Assembly (NCBI RefSeq): GCF_008923725.1
Contig: NZ_WBPF01000021.1
Location: 767,924-831,923 of the forward strand
Origin: Bacillus sp. CH140a_4T
Lineage (GTDB): Bacteria; Bacillota; Bacilli; Bacillales; Bacillaceae_G
Length of the DNA: 64,000 nt
Reading direction: 5' to 3'
Shown: positions 1 through 8,050 of the stretch, piece by piece
Position numbering within the stretch: position 1 is the stretch's first letter
How the letters are laid out: each line of letters starts with the position of its first letter
The notes under the pieces: model-generated
Told to the model about the DNA's origin: nothing
The model's database searches: none
The model's input: only the letters and a program-made list of their open reading frames with translations
Translations under genes and position numbers: made by a program

Positions 1-112
1 AGCCCCTCCGTTCATTTTAAGTTACATAAAGTGTAGCATAAGTAATTCGCTTTCACAAGATTAAACCACCTATAGAAACAGAAAGAAAATCTTTATATAT
101 TTACTTTAATCG

Positions 113-487
113 TCATTTTTTGCGCGTTCTTCTTACAATAAAAATCACAAGAGCTACTATCAGTAACAGGCCTATAGAAAGGGTGACAACTTGCCACCAA
201 CTGAAACCGTTCACCATGTCACCTTTTAAATCGACTTTCTTCGTCGGAACAGATTCTTTTGCAATTTGACTTAAAGCCACTTTGTCCATCTCTGCCTCAT
301 CTAATCTCTTCGTTCCACTGCACATAGAGGTCTCTAATCTTTCCTCTCCTCTATAAGAAGAAAAAACTAGATACTCTCCTCCCTCCGCAAAACAAAATGT
401 ACAACTACTAAAACTTGTATATACAATAACTTGTGAAGAGCTTGTCCCTTTCCAAATTCTCTTCACTTCAAAAAAAGCTGCATTCAA
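113..487 (-). pseudogene. Truncated NTR/TIMP-like membrane-anchored protein
   Basis: The 124-residue product resembles the C-terminal part of Bacillus NTR (netrin/TIMP-like) surface proteins. It has an EVKRIWKG strand, cysteine-containing segments (SSCTFCF, SMCSGTKR), a TM helix near residues 97-118 and an RRTRKK cytoplasmic tail. As I recall the family, it begins with a signal peptide and a CSC motif some 60-70 residues upstream of this point; both are missing here. The only start is TTG at 487, about 10 nt after GGGAGG, and the stop of the MFS gene lies 44 bp upstream. There is no room for the missing N-terminus. Without a signal peptide the domain could not be placed outside the cell in the usual way, so I read it as a decayed gene, though it may still be translated. 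Confidence 0.55.
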
Positions 488-531
488 AGATTGGTTACCT
501 CCCTTTGAACACAGCTTCTTTTATCTTAACT

Positions 532-1800
532 TTATTTACCTGTCCGAGACCATATCACAACAGGAATAAGCATGAAAGCTAAAACTCCTCCAGCTAATGA
601 CAATGCCGCATAACTTGAATTTGCCACTACCATACCTGACATCGCTCCGCCTGAAGCTCCAGCTAATGCAATAAACACATCTATTTCCCCTTGTGTTTTT
701 GCACGTGTGGAAGGTATAGTTGCATCAACAATTTGAGCCGTACCACTTATTAAACCGAGGTTCCACCCTAATCCAAGTAAAGATAAAGCAACAATTAATA
801 GTATTAAAGAATCACTCGGCGCGATTGCAGCTATGACACCTGCAGCTAGTAAAATTACTCCGCCAGCTATACTCATCGTAGTTCTTCCAATTTTATTAAT
901 TAGCATTCCCGTAACGAGAGATGGAAGGTACATTGCACCTACATGAAAACCAATCACAAGTCCTACTGCACTTAATCCATGACCGTGATGCCCCATATGA
1001 ACTGGAGTCATCGTCATAATCGCAACCATCACAACTTGAGTAAGTATCATTACGATTGCCCCAACTGTAATACCTCGTTTATTTTCTGTCGCTTCTTCTA
1101 TTACTGGTTGCCCTTTATATGTATGCTCTTGTTTATACGTTTCTATCATATTAGCAATAAGTAACGGATCTGGACGAAGCATAACAAAAAGGACAAGACC
1201 AGCTAGTATAAATGCTGCTGCCGATAATATAAACGGACCAGCAAGTTCAGGAATTCCAATTGAATGAGCAAATCTTCCCATTACACCCACTAAATTTGGA
1301 CCTGCGACTGCACCAAAAGTCGTCATTACCATCGTAATACTAATAGCAGTTGCTCTTTGCTTCTTATTCGCTAAATCCGTTCCAGCATAACGCGCTTGTA
1401 AATTCGTAGCTGTGCCCGCGCCATATATAAGTAAAGAAACTAGTAAAAGAATAATACTATTTGTTAAAGCTGCCATCACAACTCCAATAGCCCCTAACCC
1501 GCCTACTATAAAACCTCCTGCAAGCCCTATGCGGCGACCATACTTTTGCGATAACTTCCCAACAAAGAAAGCTGCTACCGCAGATCCCATTGTAAACATA
1601 GCTGCCGGTAATCCTGCATATGCATCTGTCCCAAGCATTTGCTGCGCAAGAAGTGCACCTACTGTAATCCCAGCAGCTAACCCTGCTCCGCCAAACATTT
1701 GTGAAATACTTACGATTATTAATGTTCTTTTGTATAATTTTTGTTGCTCTTCTTCTGTATATATACGATTACTTATTGAAGCATCTGCTGTATCTATCAT
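532..1800 (-). CDS. MFS transporter, 12 TM
   Basis: A 422-residue major facilitator with about twelve hydrophobic helices. The cytoplasmic loop between TM2 and TM3 reads GKLSQKYGRRIGL, the family GxLxDrxGRR motif. A long hydrophilic middle loop (about residues 210-245) separates the two halves. The ATG at 1800 follows a GAAAGGGTGAG ribosome site. It is probably a proton-driven drug or metabolite exporter of the plasma membrane; the substrate cannot be told from sequence. The truncated NTR-like gene lies 44 bp downstream and may be co-transcribed. The family call is safe, the function open. Confidence 0.85.
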   Translation of the reverse strand: MIDTADASISNRIYTEEEQQKLYKRTLIIVSISQMFGGAGLAAGITVGALLAQQMLGTDAYAGLPAAMFTMGSAVAAFFVGKLSQKYGRRIGLAGGFIVGGLGAIGVVMAALTNSIILLLVSLLIYGAGTATNLQARYAGTDLANKKQRATAISITMVMTTFGAVAGPNLVGVMGRFAHSIGIPELAGPFILSAAAFILAGLVLFVMLRPDPLLIANMIETYKQEHTYKGQPVIEEATENKRGITVGAIVMILTQVVMVAIMTMTPVHMGHHGHGLSAVGLVIGFHVGAMYLPSLVTGMLINKIGRTTMSIAGGVILLAAGVIAAIAPSDSLILLIVALSLLGLGWNLGLISGTAQIVDATIPSTRAKTQGEIDVFIALAGASGGAMSGMVVANSSYAALSLAGGVLAFMLIPVVIWSRTGK

Positions 1801-1900
1801 TTTCTCACCCTTTCTATAAAACTAATACCTCTTGTTAATGTACTATAGAACAACAAAATCCCCAAATTTAAAATGCAAAAATTTATTTATACATGTAAAG

Positions 1901-1938
1901 AACCCCACGGTTTATATTTTTCCCAGTACCGAGGGGTT
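1901..1938 (-). terminator. Possible terminator of the PPK2 gene
   Basis: An 11-bp inverted repeat with one A/A mismatch (AACCCCACGGT / ACCGAGGGGTT) around a 16-nt loop lies 50 bp past the PPK2 stop. It lacks a clear U-run on either strand, so it may be a weak terminator or just a stable 3' hairpin. Confidence 0.4.
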
Positions 1939-1988
1939 CCCAAACTTACAGGGTAACTCTACTTTATATTTCATATACAAACTTTGTA

Positions 1989-2801
1989 CTATTTTACAAC
2001 TTTATCTTGATTCATTTCAAAGCCTTCTGTCTTTCCCTCTTTTATTTCATAATAATAAGAAGTTAATTCTATATTATGTTCTAAAAGGTAATCCTCAATT
2101 AATGAAATAATCACTTTCAACGTTTTCAATCGAGCGTATAATTTATCGTTACTCGCGATAATTTTCCATTTTGCATTTGGCTTATTTGTTTTTTCAAACA
2201 TGTCTTCCATTGCTTCAACATACTCGTCCCATTTTTCACGGTTACGCCAATCTTCGTCTGTAATTTTCCATCTTTTCAAAGGATTGTTCTCTCTATCTTT
2301 AAACCTCTTTAATTGTTCATCTTTACTAATATGATAGAAAAACTTCCCGATTATATAATGATCATCTGTTAATAGTTTTTCAAAGTCATTAATCTCATTA
2401 TACGCTCTCGTCCACTCTTCCTTTGTAGCAAAACCTTCAACACGCTCAACTAACACACGGCCGTACCATGAGCGATCAAAAATAGTAATTTGCCCGTACT
2501 GAGGAAGTTTTCGCCAGAAACGTTGCAAGTAATGGTACCGTTTTTCATGAGGTGCTGGTGCTCCGATTGGATTTACTTGAAACCCGCGCGGATCAAGGTG
2601 TTCTGTCACTCGTTTAATCGCTCCTCCTTTTCCAGCAGCATCCCAGCCTTCCATAACGAGCATCACTGCAATTTTTTCTTCTTTTACAATTTGCTGCAAT
2701 GCTAATAAGCGCCTTTGATATTTTTCTAATTTCTTATTGTACTTAGATTTCGATTCAATTTTTTTCGTTACATCTACTTTAGCAAGATATCCGTTTTCCA
2801 T
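1989..2801 (-). CDS. PPK2-family polyphosphate kinase
   Basis: A 270-residue PPK2 enzyme, which transfers phosphate between inorganic polyphosphate and nucleotides in the cytosol. The P-loop EGWDAAGKGG is at residues 51-60, followed by the DPRGF and FDRSWYGRV (lid/Walker B) segments typical of class I/III single-domain PPK2. Length agrees with the family (about 260-300). ATG at 2801 follows AAGGGGGAT. It stands alone between a transporter and cstA with its own 3' hairpin. Whether it favours ADP, GDP or AMP cannot be decided by eye. Confidence 0.9.
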   Translation of the reverse strand: MENGYLAKVDVTKKIESKSKYNKKLEKYQRRLLALQQIVKEEKIAVMLVMEGWDAAGKGGAIKRVTEHLDPRGFQVNPIGAPAPHEKRYHYLQRFWRKLPQYGQITIFDRSWYGRVLVERVEGFATKEEWTRAYNEINDFEKLLTDDHYIIGKFFYHISKDEQLKRFKDRENNPLKRWKITDEDWRNREKWDEYVEAMEDMFEKTNKPNAKWKIIASNDKLYARLKTLKVIISLIEDYLLEHNIELTSYYYEIKEGKTEGFEMNQDKVVK

Positions 2802-2872
2802 GAAACAAATCCCCCTTGTTGTATGACAATGTTATTTTAACATATTTTTGGAAATCATTTCATGTTAGAAAA

Positions 2873-2900
2873 AGCTGTGTAGAAAAATCTCTACACAGCT
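2873..2900 (-). terminator. Terminator of the cstA-like gene
   Basis: A hairpin with AAGCTGTGTAGA / TCTACACAGCTT arms followed on the minus strand by TTTTTCT. The upstream arm contains the TAG stop of the carbon-starvation gene (2891-2893), so gene end and terminator overlap. Confidence 0.8.
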
Positions 2901-4333
2901 TCCTTCTCTAATTGCACATCTACTTCAATATTCTCATTTTTATTTTTCACAGCCTTCATAAAGAATACAGCCGTTAATATAACGGTAATAATTGTACCTA
3001 CAATATAAGATGTATTTAACGGAATATTAAAACCTATTTTTGCATTTAAAATGTAAATTACAGTCATGAGTGGCATAAATATCGCCGGAATTAAGGAAAC
3101 AACATACGGTTTTCCTTTGATGAATAAATACATCGTTCCAATCCATAACGCAATTGCTGCAGTCGATTGGTTAGCCCAAGAGAAATATCTCCATAACAGT
3201 GTGAAATCAATTTTCGTTAAACCGTATGCAATAACAAACAATGGAATTGCAATAATTAAGCGATTTTTCAATTTCGTTTGCTTAAAATTGAAATAGTCTG
3301 CAATGATCGAACGTGCCGCACGAAAAGCAGTATCACCAGATGTAATTGGCAATACAATTACTCCGATAACAGCGATTGTTCCGCCTACAGCACCTAACAT
3401 GGTCTTCGAGATTTCACTTACAACCGCAGCTGGTGTACCTGATTTAATTAACTCATTTAATTCACCGTATGAGAAAATACTCATCGCAGCTGCTGCCCAG
3501 ATCATTGCAATAATCGCTTCCGCAATCATCATGCCGAAAAATACATATCTGCCATGTTTTTCAGTTTGAAGTGTTCTTGAAATAATTGGTGATTGTGTTG
3601 CGTGAAATCCTGATAAAGCACCACATGTAATTGTCAGCATTAATAGTGGAAAAATAGGTGCATGATCTGGATGCATATTTTCAAACGTTAATTCTGGAAT
3701 AGGAGAACCTTTTATTATCATCATTCCCCCTATGCCAATAGCACTTATTAGCAACAATGCACCTAATACCGGATAAATTTTCCCTATAATTTTATCAATC
3801 GGCAAGATTGTAGATAAAATGTAATATACGAAAATTACAGATAAGATAATAGTTATTGGCACTTTTCCTTGCAATACGATATCAAGTAACGATGCTGGTG
3901 TTGTAATAAACACCGTTCCTACTAATACTAAAAGCAGTAGTGAAAAAACATTTACAATATGTCTCATTGCATTTCCTAAAAACTTCCCTGCTAATTCAGG
4001 AATATGCGCCCCTTTATTTCGAATAGAAATCATACCTGTAAGATAATCATGAACAGCCCCTGCAAAAATAGCCCCTATTACGATCCAAACAAATGCAACC
4101 GGGCCATATAAAGCACCTAATATTGGTCCAAATATAGGTCCAGTACCTGCAATATTTAATAATTGAATCATAGAATTCTTTCGCCTATCCATAGGTACAT
4201 AGTCTATCCCATCTTGATTCACATAAGCTGGTGTCTTTCTTGAATAATTCACTCCAAATATCTTTTCAATTAACTTTCCGTATGTAAAATAACCGATTAT
4301 CAATACGACAATTGATACTAAAAATGTAACCAT
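2891..4333 (-). CDS. cstA: CstA-family carbon starvation transporter
   Basis: A 480-residue, roughly twelve-helix membrane protein of the CstA family, known for peptide or pyruvate uptake under carbon starvation. Family blocks visible are NIAGTGPIFGPILGALYGP (about 62-80), AGAVHDYLTGM (about 91-101) and the HATQSPIISRTLQ stretch (about 244-256). It is shorter than E. coli CstA (about 700), as expected for the compact Gram-positive type. ATG at 4333 follows AAGGGGGAGGGG. Two CcpA cre-like boxes in the leader fit repression while glucose is present. The substrate is inferred from family only. Confidence 0.85.
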   Translation of the reverse strand: MVTFLVSIVVLIIGYFTYGKLIEKIFGVNYSRKTPAYVNQDGIDYVPMDRRKNSMIQLLNIAGTGPIFGPILGALYGPVAFVWIVIGAIFAGAVHDYLTGMISIRNKGAHIPELAGKFLGNAMRHIVNVFSLLLLVLVGTVFITTPASLLDIVLQGKVPITIILSVIFVYYILSTILPIDKIIGKIYPVLGALLLISAIGIGGMMIIKGSPIPELTFENMHPDHAPIFPLLMLTITCGALSGFHATQSPIISRTLQTEKHGRYVFFGMMIAEAIIAMIWAAAAMSIFSYGELNELIKSGTPAAVVSEISKTMLGAVGGTIAVIGVIVLPITSGDTAFRAARSIIADYFNFKQTKLKNRLIIAIPLFVIAYGLTKIDFTLLWRYFSWANQSTAAIALWIGTMYLFIKGKPYVVSLIPAIFMPLMTVIYILNAKIGFNIPLNTSYIVGTIITVILTAVFFMKAVKNKNENIEVDVQLEKEAV

Positions 4334-4353
4334 TACTATCCCCTCCCCCTTAT

Positions 4354-4403
4354 AGAAAGCGCTTTCTTATTTCCATATAAGGAAACGTTTTCAATTTATT
4401 CTA
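4354..4403 (-). promoter_or_regulatory. cstA promoter with two cre (CcpA) sites
   Basis: On the minus strand an extended -10 TGCTAGAAT (hexamer 4398-4403) precedes a cre-like TGAAAACGTTTCC (about 4380-4393) at the expected transcription start. A second, perfectly palindromic AGAAAGCGCTTTCT (4354-4367) lies in the leader just before the ribosome site. Both match the CcpA consensus TGWNANCGNTNWCA closely. One could block initiation, the other act as a roadblock. Confidence 0.65.
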
Positions 4404-4472
4404 GCATATTTAATCATATTAAATAAACAGTTTATAAAGAATTTTTAGTATATTCTTTTTATAACTTAGAAA

Positions 4473-4670
4473 TTACCGCCTTATAACAGTAAGAATGACT
4501 TGATTATTCGTAACTAAATCTATTCCAACGATAAGGCTTAATACAGCAATACTTATATACTCAATTACTGTATACCATGGATTCAATTCTAATAACATTC
4601 CAGAAATAAATATATACAAAAATAACAGTTGCGAAAAAAACTGATTCCTAGCCCGATTTTCATCACAACG
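4473..4670 (-). pseudogene. Remnant of a small two-helix membrane protein
   Basis: Between cstA and the next gene the minus strand holds an open frame of 66 codons including its stop, with two clear hydrophobic helices (SQLLFLYIFISGMLLEL and TVIEYISIAVLSLIVGI). It begins right after a TAG codon (4671-4673), and no ATG, GTG or TTG preceded by a ribosome site is found at its head; internal TTG or ATG codons would cut off the first helix. It looks like a small membrane gene that has lost its start. It is not recognised. Confidence 0.3.
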
Positions 4671-4753
4671 CTAACTCACATTATAGGGTATACCCTCTCA
4701 CAAAAAGAAGATAATAATATATAAATTCATTAAAGAATGGGAGCTCTCTAAAG

Positions 4754-5218
4754 ATGAAGCGAAAAATATTTTCTCTCTTTGCACTAATCTGTTTAGCACT
4801 ACCAATACAAGCTAATGCGTACACATTTCAATCACTACCAATTGCTTCAAGTTCTAAACAGTGGCATATCGAAATTGACAAATCTCATAACGCAAACAAG
4901 CAAGCAGTGCAGTCAAAACAAGGTGTGTATGATACATATCGTTTACTCGTAAAAAACATCGGTAATGATGTATCAAATGTAGCTGTAGAAATCGTTGATA
5001 ACACTCCTGCCTCTAAAACTACTTTTAATCCTACTACATTACATAACAACGTTTCAAAAAGTCAGACAAGCTTTGACTACATCGTATTCCTTTTAAACTT
5101 TAACAGCCATAATTTTAAAGTCGTCATTACTTGGGAAGAAAACAATTTCTCTTACAACGGTCATCCAGTAAATGAAGGGAAACAAATGAAACAAACATTT
5201 GTATTTAATGAAGAATAG
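4754..5218 (+). CDS. Small secreted protein of unknown function
   Basis: A 154-residue protein with a clear signal peptide (MKRKIFSLFALICLALPIQANA, cleavage after residue 22). The mature part is rich in beta-strand patterns (YDTYRLLVKNIGNDVSNVAVEIV), like an Ig-type or CARDB-like extracellular fold, without cysteines. ATG follows a GGGAG box. A strong two-way terminator closes it. I do not recognise a named family; the exported beta-sandwich idea is inference. Confidence 0.7.
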   Translation: MKRKIFSLFALICLALPIQANAYTFQSLPIASSSKQWHIEIDKSHNANKQAVQSKQGVYDTYRLLVKNIGNDVSNVAVEIVDNTPASKTTFNPTTLHNNVSKSQTSFDYIVFLLNFNSHNFKVVITWEENNFSYNGHPVNEGKQMKQTFVFNEE

Positions 5219-5245
5219 GCCCTAATTTGATTAGGGCCTATTCTT
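5211..5245. terminator. Bidirectional terminator
   Basis: A perfect 15-bp inverted repeat (AAGAATAGGCCCTAA and its complement) with a 5-nt loop between two convergent genes. Both stop codons lie inside the arms. Confidence 0.85.
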
Positions 5246-5516
5246 CATTTATAAAACCAGATTGAATTGCTTCTGTCACTTCTTTTGTGATGTCCATTGT
5301 TGTTGCATCGGTGCTAATTTTCTTATGCCAAATATGCACGGAAGGCTTTTCGTTACAAAAATGCTTTATTAATACTAGTTGGTTATATGCTAGCTTATTT
5401 TCTCTATGGGTAGCAATATAGACTGTGAAATTTTTTGCTTCAAAAATCTTTTCCTGCAAATTGTATTGGCTGTCCAATTCCTTTGCTACTATATCGTTCA
5501 AGTTTTCAATAATCAT
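5238..5516 (-). CDS. Hypothetical 92-residue protein
   Basis: A soluble acidic protein beginning MIIENLNDIVAKEL. I chose ATG at 5516 because AAAGGAGA lies 9 nt before it. A longer reading from GTG at 5573 has no ribosome site and would overlap the preceding small gene. No family is recognised. It is the second gene of a two-gene unit, 28 bp after a 53-residue membrane peptide gene. Confidence 0.65.
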   Translation of the reverse strand: MIIENLNDIVAKELDSQYNLQEKIFEAKNFTVYIATHRENKLAYNQLVLIKHFCNEKPSVHIWHKKISTDATTMDITKEVTEAIQSGFINEE

Positions 5517-5544
5517 ATAAGTTATTCTCCTTTCCCTTATATCA

Positions 5545-5706
5545 TCAATCAAATCGTCGAATACTTGGTACACATAATGCTACTCCAAGTGTTACAAGTA
5601 CTAATATAGCTAATGTTATAATCGTTATCTCACCACCTATGATAGTAGCTAACCAGCCTACAACTACATAACCTAACTTTTTCTCAGCTTGTATTTCGCC
5701 TTGCAT
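5545..5706 (-). CDS. Small 53-residue membrane protein
   Basis: A short frame starting ATG at 5706 behind AAGAGGTGAG. The product starts MQGEIQAEKKLGYVVVGWLA, spans one or two tightly packed helices (about residues 12-46, with an IGGE break near 24) and ends in a basic VPSIRRFD tail. The good ribosome site, uninterrupted helix and short distance to the next gene support a real gene. Function unknown; a holin-like or regulatory micro-protein is possible. Confidence 0.6.
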   Translation of the reverse strand: MQGEIQAEKKLGYVVVGWLATIIGGEITIITLAILVLVTLGVALCVPSIRRFD

Positions 5707-5842
5707 GTCTCTCACCTCTTTTCGAATGACTAAATCCTCCCGGTAAATATCTTAATTTTAATAATTTTAAATTTTCAATTTAATTATATATGAAATTGTT
5801 AAATTTATGGTAATATTATCAAAAACATGAAGGAGACAATAT

Positions 5843-6376
5843 ATGAAAACAATTGAGACAGAAAGACTCATACTACGCTCATTACAGTTGGACGACGCTC
5901 CAGTAATCGAAAAATTAGCTGGCGATTATGATGTTGCTAAAACAACCCTATCTATTCCACACCCATACCCAAAAGGCTCTGCCAAAGATTTTATTACACA
6001 TATGCTACAAGCAGCAACGAATAAAAAAGTTGTGATTTTTTCTATCTTAGGTAAGAATAATAAAGAATTATTAGGTGTAATTAATTTAAATTCAGATCAT
6101 ATCCATAACCGTGGAGAACTGGCCTATTGGATTGGAAGACCTTATTGGGGAAATGGATTTGGTACCGAAGCAGCGAAAGCACTGCTGCATTATGGATTCA
6201 ACGAGCTACATTTAAACAAAATATTCGCAGCAGCTTTTACAAATAATCCTGGTTCCTGGCGAATTATGGAGAAAATCGGAATGAAACATGAAGGGACGTT
6301 TAAACAACATGTTGTAAAATCTGGTGAATCTATGGATCTTACATACTATGGAATATTACTTGATGAATATAAATAA
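5843..6376 (+). CDS. GNAT acetyltransferase, RimJ/RimL-like
   Basis: A 177-residue GCN5-related N-acetyltransferase. It begins with TERLILRSLQLDDA, the usual first strand of the RimJ/RimL/SpeG branch, and carries the acetyl-CoA loop GRPYWGNGFGTEAAKALLHYGF (about residues 103-124) and the late NPGSWRIMEKIGM block. It would transfer an acetyl group from acetyl-CoA to a protein N-terminus, antibiotic or small amine in the cytosol; the acceptor is not predictable. ATG follows GAAGGAGAC. Monocistronic, ending in a strong terminator. Confidence 0.85.
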   Translation: MKTIETERLILRSLQLDDAPVIEKLAGDYDVAKTTLSIPHPYPKGSAKDFITHMLQAATNKKVVIFSILGKNNKELLGVINLNSDHIHNRGELAYWIGRPYWGNGFGTEAAKALLHYGFNELHLNKIFAAAFTNNPGSWRIMEKIGMKHEGTFKQHVVKSGESMDLTYYGILLDEYK

Positions 6377-6410
6377 AAAAGGTGTTTTCATAAATGAAAA
6401 CACCTTTTTT
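6375..6410. terminator. Bidirectional terminator
   Basis: AAAAAAGGTGTTTTCA with its exact complement around a TAAA loop, flanked by A and T runs, between the convergent GNAT and SLH-glucosaminidase genes. Confidence 0.9.
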
Positions 6411-6412
6411 AT

Positions 6413-7792
6413 TTATAATTTTAAGTTCTTCTTCAATGTCCAATACTTTTCTTGAGCATTTTCAAATGAAAATTCTACCCAACCGTTTGGATCTTCACGA
6501 TATACATTTACTTTCTTACCACTTTCTAATTTTCCAACTTCATTTTGTTTAACATTTGGTACACTCTTAATTGGGTTGTTAAACGGGAATGGAACTTGGT
6601 AGTAAGACCCTAACAATTGAACTGTAGCTGTTGCATCTTTTGCATAATCTTTATATGGAATCGCTTCGCCTAGTGCATTTACATTTAATGTATTAGGATT
6701 TTTCGCTAATCGTTTTACATTTTGATAATCTTTGTTATTGAAAGGCTTAATACGTTCCATAATATTAGCTATTTTTCCAGCCCATGCTTTATCTGTTGCA
6801 TACTTAACATTCATATCAGGTAATGTGTAACCATTGAAATGAGGAGCGCCTTCTTCTAAGTAGTTTTTTCTTACATAATCAGCATTGTATGAAATACTTA
6901 ATGCATAAGACGGTAAATATTTTGCATGTGCAAATGGATCCCAATCATACGCTCTTAAGCCAAATAAATTATGTTTACGATATGCAATTTCTGATTTACC
7001 ATAACCAGATTCTAAGATTGCATGTGCAGCTAAGTATAATGCGTTCACACCATACTCATTTTGTGCTTGAATAAAATCTTTACCATTTCCAACAAGTGGA
7101 CTGTCTGAATGATACTTTCCAATGAAATTATCAATCTCTTGTGCTGTTATATTAGATGGTAACGTTACATCTAGATTGATATACGATGCCATAGCGTTAT
7201 ATAAAAATTGTGCATATTCCTCACGCGTTAAAACACTATTTGGATTAAATGCACCTGCTCCATTACCTGCAGTCACGCCGTTAGACTCTAATGCACTAAT
7301 CGCTTCACTTGCCCAATGATCTTTCGGAACATCATTAAATGTATGATCGGCTTTTACTTTTAGTTTAAAAGCTTTCTGTAAAATTACCGCCATTTCAGCA
7401 CGAGTTAAAGATTCTTTCGGTCTAAATGTTCCTTTACCATCACCTACGAAAATCCCCATATCTGTTAAAGTTAAAATTTCTTTTTGGAACATTGTTATTC
7501 CTTCGCTAATATCAGAGTATGGATTTTTATATTCGCTTTTCGCGTCTGGTTTTAATGCACGATATATTAATGCGGCTACTTGCTCACGATTTACAACATC
7601 CCCAAAGCCAAACTTACCATTATCATATCCTGCAATAATTTCTTTTGACGTTAAATTAGTAATTGCTTTATATGACCAATGATTTTTCGGTACGTCTGGA
7701 AATTCTTTTTCAGCTGCAAACGAAGTTGCCGGAGCCATCACTACTTGAAGTGCGACTGTCACTGCTAACACATTAGAAATAACTTTTTTCAT
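6413..7792 (-). CDS. bslO: SLH-domain N-acetylglucosaminidase, BslO-like
   Basis: 459 residues: signal peptide (cleavage after TSFA, residue 26), three SLH repeats (about 29-72, 90-132, 150-195), a glucosaminidase domain (about 215-360, with [17 protein letters not shown] around the catalytic Glu and the NLFGLRAYD block) and a C-terminal SH3-like segment (about 385-459). SLH repeats bind pyruvylated secondary cell-wall polysaccharide, and the enzyme cuts the glycan strand of peptidoglycan. In B. anthracis, BslO of this make-up separates daughter cells. The ATG was chosen because it begins a proper signal peptide. The symbol rests on architecture recalled from that species, so treat it as likely rather than proven. 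Confidence 0.75.
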   Translation of the reverse strand: MKKVISNVLAVTVALQVVMAPATSFAAEKEFPDVPKNHWSYKAITNLTSKEIIAGYDNGKFGFGDVVNREQVAALIYRALKPDAKSEYKNPYSDISEGITMFQKEILTLTDMGIFVGDGKGTFRPKESLTRAEMAVILQKAFKLKVKADHTFNDVPKDHWASEAISALESNGVTAGNGAGAFNPNSVLTREEYAQFLYNAMASYINLDVTLPSNITAQEIDNFIGKYHSDSPLVGNGKDFIQAQNEYGVNALYLAAHAILESGYGKSEIAYRKHNLFGLRAYDWDPFAHAKYLPSYALSISYNADYVRKNYLEEGAPHFNGYTLPDMNVKYATDKAWAGKIANIMERIKPFNNKDYQNVKRLAKNPNTLNVNALGEAIPYKDYAKDATATVQLLGSYYQVPFPFNNPIKSVPNVKQNEVGKLESGKKVNVYREDPNGWVEFSFENAQEKYWTLKKNLKL

Positions 7793-8004
7793 AAATTGTT
7801 TAACACGTTTTCTATATGCTTGTCCCGTGTTAACTTGCCTCCCTTTATCGTATAATTTTCCCTATTAAACTAACAAACTCTTAATTAGTCAACAGTAAAA
7901 GTATACGTGATAAAAATAAACTAATCTACCATTATTTTATTTATAATCAGCATAATACGATATATCTTTTTATTCCGATATAAAATCACAATTTTTTACA
8001 TAAT

Positions 8005-8035
8005 TAGCCCATCACCTCTATATAGATGATGGGCT
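8005..8035 (-). terminator. Terminator after the SLH-amidase gene
   Basis: AGCCCATCA / TGATGGGCT arms around a 13-nt loop, 15 bp past the amidase stop. The U-run is poor (TAATTATG on the minus strand), so efficiency is uncertain. Confidence 0.6.
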
Positions 8036-8050
8036 TAGCAATCAACATTG

